A stretch of DNA of 64,000 nucleotides from Hyphomicrobium sp. NDB2Meth4. GTDB lineage: Bacteria; Pseudomonadota; Alphaproteobacteria; Rhizobiales; Hyphomicrobiaceae. Below are positions 59,062-64,000 of the stretch, one piece after another; position 1 is the stretch's first letter; every line of letters starts with the position of its first letter. Below the pieces are notes generated by a model. It had not been told where the DNA came from. It worked only from the letters and a program-made list of their open reading frames with translations, and searched no databases. The position numbers were made by a program, and so were the translations under genes. Location: NCBI RefSeq assembly GCF_900117445.1, contig NZ_FPEJ01000003.1:186001-250000 (forward strand), in the 5' to 3' direction.

Positions 59062-59904
59062 ATGCCCGACCTGCCAGCGTTCCTGATAAACGCCAAACCA
59101 CCGCTATTCGGCTTCTTTCCCATCGCTCTCGCCTTCATCGCGCTCGAGCTCATCTACATGAAGCTCGCGCACCACGATGCCGACCATGACACGAGCGAAA
59201 CGGCGGCCTCCGTCGGGGTCGCCATCGGCGATATCCTCGCCCGGATGATCACTGGCGTAATTGCCGCTGTGCCCTTCTACGTCTGCTATCGGCACCGGCT
59301 GCTCGACATCCCCCTGAACACCGCCTGGGGCTGGATCGCCCTCTTTCTTGGCACGGAGTTCTTCTACTACTGGTTCCATCGCGCATCGCACCGCATACGC
59401 TGGCTGTGGGCGACGCACGCGGTGCATCACTCGGCAACGCATTTCAATCTGTCCGCTGCCATCCGCCTCGGATGGACCGGAACGATCAGTGGTGCCTTCG
59501 TCTTTTTCCTGCCATTGGCGATCATCGGATTCCATCCGCTCGCCATCGGGCTGATGCTCGGCCTCGGTCTCGTCTATCAGTTCTTCCTGCACACGGCGCT
59601 GCCGGTGAAGCTCGGACCGCTCGAATGGATATTGAACACCCCGCAGCATCACCGCGTGCATCACGCTTCCAACGAGACCTGCCTCGACAAGAACTACGGC
59701 TCGGTACTGATTGTCTTCGATCGGCTGTTCGGGACCTTCACCGCTGCACCCGCCGATGAACCGTTGCGGTTCGGCCTCAAGGGCCGCGAGCCGAGCAACA
59801 ATCCCATTCGCATTGCCCTCTCGGAATGGAGCCATTTGTGGTGCGACGTGAAGAGGGCCCCCACCCTGCGCGCCAAAGCAAAAGTGCTGATCAGCGCGCC
59901 TTGA
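59062..59904 (+). CDS. Sterol desaturase / fatty acid hydroxylase family protein
   Basis: 280 residues with four to five membrane segments. The three histidine clusters of the diiron membrane hydroxylase family are present: HRASH (about residue 106), HAVHHSATH (about 119) and HHRVHHAS (about 196), separated by hydrophobic stretches. Enzymes of this family hydroxylate or desaturate sterols, fatty acids, carotenoids or hopanoids using oxygen. The substrate here is unknown. AAAGG is about ten bases before the ATG at 59062. It is convergent with the MarR gene. Confidence 0.87.
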   Translation: MPDLPAFLINAKPPLFGFFPIALAFIALELIYMKLAHHDADHDTSETAASVGVAIGDILARMITGVIAAVPFYVCYRHRLLDIPLNTAWGWIALFLGTEFFYYWFHRASHRIRWLWATHAVHHSATHFNLSAAIRLGWTGTISGAFVFFLPLAIIGFHPLAIGLMLGLGLVYQFFLHTALPVKLGPLEWILNTPQHHRVHHASNETCLDKNYGSVLIVFDRLFGTFTAAPADEPLRFGLKGREPSNNPIRIALSEWSHLWCDVKRAPTLRAKAKVLISAP

Positions 59905-59914
59905 GCGCTGAGGC

Positions 59915-60361
59915 TCACTTGGCGCGCGCCAGACTTTCCAGATCCGCGCGCAAGGCGTCCGGATTGCGCGACAGCATCCGATCGATCTCATCGTGCGTCG
60001 TGCGCCAAACGGGCACGGCGCGCGCGAGAAGCTTCTGACCCGCCGTCGTGATCTTCAGCCGCCGGCTGCGCTTATCCTTTTCGTCGACGACGATCTTCAG
60101 AAGCTTGCGCCGCTCCAACGGCTTCAAGTTTGCGGTCAGTGTCGTGCGATCCATCGCCAGCAGCTGGGCGATCTCACCAATCGTCGGCGCCACCGGTCGA
60201 TTGAGCGACATCAGCAGAGAGAACTGACCGTTCGTGATCTCGAACGGGCGCAGCACGTCATCGAAATGACGCGCGATCGCACGAGCCGCCCGCTGCAAAT
60301 GCAAACACAGGCAGCGATTGCGAACCTCGTGCGTAACCGACAGCGGAAGCTCATCGAGCAT
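59915..60361 (-). CDS. MarR-family transcriptional regulator
   Basis: 148 residues. The winged helix is clear (NGQFSLLMSLNRPVAPTIGEIAQLLAMDRTTLTANLKPLERRKLL, wing DEKDKRSRRLKIT). Two starts are close, 60367 and 60361; the second has GAGAG eight bases upstream. It is divergent from the SRPBCC-VOC pair, and the 70 bases between hold nested palindromes that fit a MarR operator, so it probably represses that operon until a ligand binds. Confidence 0.9.
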   Translation of the reverse strand: MLDELPLSVTHEVRNRCLCLHLQRAARAIARHFDDVLRPFEITNGQFSLLMSLNRPVAPTIGEIAQLLAMDRTTLTANLKPLERRKLLKIVVDEKDKRSRRLKITTAGQKLLARAVPVWRTTHDEIDRMLSRNPDALRADLESLARAK

Positions 60362-60370
60362 TGACATGCT

Positions 60371-60406
60371 CTCAATTACGTTGATATCAACATAAAGTCA
60401 ATTGAG
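60371..60406. promoter_or_regulatory. Nested palindromes, probable MarR operator
   Basis: GTTGATATCAAC (60380-60391) is a perfect 12-base palindrome, flanked by an outer pair CTCAATT (60371-60377) and AATTGAG (60400-60406). It lies between the divergent MarR and SRPBCC genes. TTGATATCAA cores are typical of MarR-family operators. Confidence 0.65.
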
Positions 60407-60431
60407 GTTGGAAAGACTTGAGGAGCAGCTC

Positions 60432-60962
60432 ATGTTGGAAGTGCTGACATACGTCGCCATCGCGCTCACCGCCGCTATTGCCGTCACGCTGTTCATCGCA
60501 TCGCGACGCCCCGACGAGTTCTACGCGGCTCGGTCCCTGAAGATCGTGGCACCGCCCGCACGCCTTCACGGCCTCATCAACAACCTGAAACTCATGAACA
60601 CCTGGAACCCCTACGCTCTGCGCGATTGTGGGGGCACGGCCCACTACTCCGGACCCGATGCCGGCCCAGGCGCCACATTCCATTTCGCTGGTAAGAGCGG
60701 CACCGGCTCTGTCAGCGTCACCGACACATCACCGTCGATGATCGGCATGCGTCTCCTGATGACGAAGCCGTTCGCAGGCGACAATCGCGTCGAGTTCACG
60801 TTGAAGCCCATCGGCGATGCGACAGAAGTCACGTGGGCGATGAAGGGTGTGGCGGGGCTGCCCGGAAAAGTCTTCTCGCTGTTCGTCAACTGCGAACGCA
60901 TGATGGCGCGCGATTTCGACGAAGGCCTCGCCAACCTCAAAGCCATAGCCGAAACAGTTTGA
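60432..60962 (+). CDS. Membrane-anchored SRPBCC (polyketide cyclase-like) protein
   Basis: 176 residues. An N-terminal membrane segment (about residues 6-24) is followed by a START/SRPBCC fold: opening strand YAARSLKIVAPPARLHGLINNL, TWNPYALRD, then GTGSVSVTDTSPSMIGMRLLMTKPF, VEFTLKPIGDATEVTWAMKG and a C-terminal helix MMARDFDEGLANLKAIAE. Such domains bind hydrophobic ligands in a deep cavity. GAGGAG is close to the ATG. The VOC gene follows after 19 bases, forming an operon divergent from MarR. Confidence 0.82.
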   Translation: MLEVLTYVAIALTAAIAVTLFIASRRPDEFYAARSLKIVAPPARLHGLINNLKLMNTWNPYALRDCGGTAHYSGPDAGPGATFHFAGKSGTGSVSVTDTSPSMIGMRLLMTKPFAGDNRVEFTLKPIGDATEVTWAMKGVAGLPGKVFSLFVNCERMMARDFDEGLANLKAIAETV

Positions 60963-60981
60963 CAGAGACCGGGAGAGCGTC

Positions 60982-61455
60982 ATGGCAGTAACCTTCGCCC
61001 CACACCTCTGGTATGCGGCCAACGCCGAGGAAGCCGCGCGCTTCTACGCATCGGTGATCCCCGCATCCTCCGTCGACCGCGTGACCACGCTGCCGGCCGA
61101 AACACCATCGGGCCCGGCAGGCTCCGTCTCGGTCGTCGAGTTCACGCTCGCAGGCACTCCCGTCATGGCGATCTCCGCAGGCCCGCATCACGAATTCAAC
61201 GATGCCATCTCACTCGTCCTCACATGCGATACGCAGGACGAGATCGACAGGCTCTGGAACGGGCTGTTGCAAGACGGCGGCAGGCCGGTGCACTGCGGCT
61301 GGCTCAAGGATCGCTATGGCGTCTCTTGGCAGATTGTTCCGCGCAGGCTGGGCGAGTTGATTGCACACCGTGACAAAGCACGCGCCGCGGCCGTCACTAG
61401 AGCCATGCTGCGGATGGTCAAGCTCGACATAGCCGAACTCGAAGCGGCCGCCTGA
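60982..61455 (+). CDS. VOC family protein, PhnB-like
   Basis: 157 residues of the PhnB/3-demethylubiquinone-type VOC group: FAPHLWYAANAEEAARFYASVIP, then AGTPVMAISAGPHHEFNDAISLVLTC, then LKDRYGVSWQIVPRRLGEL, all hallmark segments. It lacks a clear set of three metal ligands typical of dioxygenases. It is the second gene of the pair controlled by the divergent MarR protein. A role in modifying a xenobiotic is plausible but unproven. Confidence 0.87.
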   Translation: MAVTFAPHLWYAANAEEAARFYASVIPASSVDRVTTLPAETPSGPAGSVSVVEFTLAGTPVMAISAGPHHEFNDAISLVLTCDTQDEIDRLWNGLLQDGGRPVHCGWLKDRYGVSWQIVPRRLGELIAHRDKARAAAVTRAMLRMVKLDIAELEAAA

Positions 61456-61481
61456 TCGGTCGGCGTCGGGGCTTGCCCGAA

Positions 61482-61500
61482 AACGTAACAATGTTACGTT
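61482..61500. promoter_or_regulatory. Perfect inverted repeat AACGTAAC-N3-GTTACGTT before the GAF gene
   Basis: An 8-bp perfect inverted repeat with a 3-base spacer, 31 bases before the GAF-protein start and 27 bases after the VOC stop. Its size and position fit a dimeric repressor or activator site; no local regulator gene matches it. Confidence 0.6.
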
Positions 61501-61530
61501 AGCCCGCCTTCGAATAGCGGGAGATCACCC

Positions 61531-61977
61531 ATGCCGAGCCAGTCTAACCCATCGACAGAGGTCAGCGCCTCAGAGGCCCTGGCTCGTATTGTCCGTGATT
61601 TCGCGGCCGACAGCGGCACCGTCCACTTCCTTGGCGAGGATGGCCTCCTGCATCTCGCAGCCGTGACCGATGGCATGCCCGAGCCGGTGCTCGCCATCAT
61701 CCGCACCATCCCCGTAGGCAAGGGCATGGCCGGCCTCGCCGTCGAGCGCGCTGAGCCGGTCAACGCGTGCAACATCCAGACCGACACCAGCGGCGACGTG
61801 CGCCCGGGCGCCAAGGCCACTGGTCTCTCCGGCTCCATCGTCGTTCCCATCTTCGCCGGCGAAGCCGTCGTAGGCGCGCTCGGTGTCGCCAACCGCTCGG
61901 AGCGCACCTTCACCGACGCCGAGATATCCGCGCTGCTCGCCGAAGGCCGCCAGCTCGCCCCCCTGCGTGCCAACTGA
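61531..61977 (+). CDS. Stand-alone GAF domain protein
   Basis: 148 residues, a single GAF domain (VHFLGEDGLLHLAAVTDGMP, PVGKGMAGLAVERAEPVNACNI, GSIVVPIFAGEAVVGALGVANRSERTFTDAE). GAF domains bind small ligands or haem. Here there is no output domain, so it may act as a ligand-binding module or a free methionine-sulfoxide-reductase-like protein; a single cysteine is near the middle (NACNI), not the three needed for fRMsr. GGGAG lies seven bases before the ATG. It is preceded by a strong inverted repeat. Confidence 0.88.
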   Translation: MPSQSNPSTEVSASEALARIVRDFAADSGTVHFLGEDGLLHLAAVTDGMPEPVLAIIRTIPVGKGMAGLAVERAEPVNACNIQTDTSGDVRPGAKATGLSGSIVVPIFAGEAVVGALGVANRSERTFTDAEISALLAEGRQLAPLRAN

Positions 61978-62099
61978 CACGCTCCAGGCGCGCATTTGCC
62001 GCTGGCGCAAAACGATTGCGCCAACGATCCATCCCGATCCAGAATGTCTGCCTGCGCATCTTATGCGGATGATCTTCCTGCCGAGCATGGAGGAACGTC

Positions 62100-62489
62100 G
62101 TGGCAAGACTTGCAGCCATCGTGCTGGCGCTATGCGCCTTGTGCCCCGCGCCCGCTGCGCGCGCCGAGCCGGTCTATGACTTCGTCACCAATTGCCGCCA
62201 CCAGCGCCTCGGCGACTGCTTCGCCTTGATCAACGAGCGCCTCAATGTCCTCAATAGCGGAGCGCACCCGAGCATATGCCTGCCGCGTGCCTTCGGCGGC
62301 CTGATGCTTGGAGACGGCGTCGTCCCCGTCTCCCTGCTCGAGCACGTCCGGGTTAAGCTTTCCGCCGCCCGCTTCGGCCACTCGGGCGACGACGCAAACG
62401 CCACCATCGCCAGCATTATCAACGGCATTTACCCTTGCGAGCGCCCCCGCGCGGCCATGGCCCCGGTTCCGGCGACCCGCCCCCGTTGA
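62100..62489 (+). CDS. Exported protein resembling Rap1a/Tai immunity-type domain
   Basis: 129 residues. Signal peptide (AAIVLALCALCPAPAARA), then C-x(7)-DCFALINERLNVL, SICLPRAF and a final IASIINGIYPCERP. The pattern of four cysteines with a CLP and an ending A-x-x-x-YPC is similar to the Rap1a/Tai immunity-like family, many members of which are not linked to type VI secretion. No effector gene is nearby, so an immunity role is not supported. GTG start with GGAGGAACGTC in front. Confidence 0.6.
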   Translation: MARLAAIVLALCALCPAPAARAEPVYDFVTNCRHQRLGDCFALINERLNVLNSGAHPSICLPRAFGGLMLGDGVVPVSLLEHVRVKLSAARFGHSGDDANATIASIINGIYPCERPRAAMAPVPATRPR

Positions 62490-62598
62490 TCTGCGGCAAC
62501 ACCGGGCTTCACTTTTGCAGCCGAAGCCTCTAGGCATGCGGCAACCTCCGGCTGAGCCCCTCCGCTCGCCTCCCATCACATAACCCGAGACGGAAATC

Positions 62599-63696
<1,098 letters not shown>

Positions 63697-64000
63697 CCCA
63701 CTGAGCGATGCCGGGACAGTTCCCAGCCATCGAGCCCGATGTCTCCGGCATGCTCGATGTCGGAGACCGGCATCAAATTTAACGGCCGGTATGACGTAAG
63801 CGGACATCAAGCGACCGCGTGAAGACTGCACAGGCAATGGCAAGCCAGCCACCAGCGTGTGCTCGACAGTGCGCAGGGCACGGTGGCGGCAGCCAATTCA
63901 TGCCTCTGGTCATCCAATTACTGAGCGAGTTTGCAGATCTGTAAGTTTGGCAAACCCGAACGCTAAGGCTTGTGGATAATTTGTGCCACGCCCATCTGTG
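63697..64000. other. Non-coding tail after ychF
   Basis: These 304 bases contain no convincing gene. A stem GTCTCCG/CGGAGAC (63742-63748, 63762-63768) with a 13-base loop may be a terminator for ychF, without a T-tract. A single match to the DnaA-box consensus on the minus strand (TGTGGATAA, 63971-63979) is near the edge. Confidence 0.5.

Noticed and set aside
62100-62489. Type VI immunity gene
   Set aside because: The Cys pattern is reminiscent of Rap1a/Tai, but no effector, VgrG or other secretion gene is present.
63971-63979. DnaA-box-like TGTGGATAA near the window end
   Set aside because: One isolated 9-base match with no neighbouring boxes, AT-rich element or origin-type genes; expected by chance.

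Overview
The window reads as a chromosomal stretch of a GC-rich alphaproteobacterium, most likely of the order Hyphomicrobiales (Rhizobiales). The evidence is the gene content: short-form HisG with HisZ, the ilvE / MarR / OmpR-type regulator / EnvZ-like kinase cluster, a TIGR03808-type Tat-exported repeat protein, UbiK, rplY-pth, a perfect EcfG-type (GGAAC-N16-CGTT) promoter, and many small exported proteins. A genus cannot be fixed from this sequence alone. No rRNA, tRNA, CRISPR array, prophage or transposase was seen.

Layout. 1-6.7 kb: end of a sensor kinase, a methyltransferase, a stress-type gene group (small exported protein, GlsB-like membrane protein, VOC protein), a fumarylacetoacetase-fold hydrolase with a cyclase-family enzyme, and glpK. 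6.9-10 kb: ampG and an iron-storage group (bfr, Bfd-like ferredoxin, Rrf2 regulator). 10-15.3 kb: the most unusual region, three consecutive genes for exported proteins that differ along most of their length but end in nearly the same 18-residue motif (CK-x-FFP-x-VGMTL-x-VPC), followed by a DevC-DevA-DevB-like ABC exporter. 15.3-17.2 kb: hisZ-hisG. 17.4-23 kb: a permuted papain-fold protein, an exported protein with two CVAGC motifs, and two tandem DUF900 alpha/beta hydrolases, one fused to TPR-like repeats and a long Pro/Ala linker. 23-36 kb: meaB, pyroglutamyl peptidase, a Tat-exported beta-helix protein, asparaginase, a small RNA-binding-like gene pair, a sulfotransferase, a cyclic-nucleotide-gated patatin, a phytoene-desaturase-like oxidoreductase with arfB, and ilvE.

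36-47.6 kb: MarR, response regulator and EnvZ-like kinase, with two back-to-back palindromic repeats between the last two; then TetR, proC, ybjN, ubiK, lgt, a MidA-like methyltransferase, pgeF, a duplicated-domain lipoprotein and prs. 47.6-51.1 kb: a compact zinc module of zur, a ZnuD-like TonB receptor and a His-rich repeat protein, with a candidate operator at the receptor promoter. 51.3-63.7 kb: rplY and pth, then about 9.7 kb of accessory genes (ABC-2 exporter, membrane proteins, a second two-component pair, repeat proteins, a sterol-desaturase-like enzyme, a MarR-controlled pair, a GAF protein), then ychF.

The main candidate for an undescribed system is the 10-15 kb locus. All three motif-bearing genes, plus one cold-shock-like gene at 28 kb, carry the same upstream element (TGTYMC-N4-GGAACA) 66-115 bases before their starts, which suggests a shared regulator.
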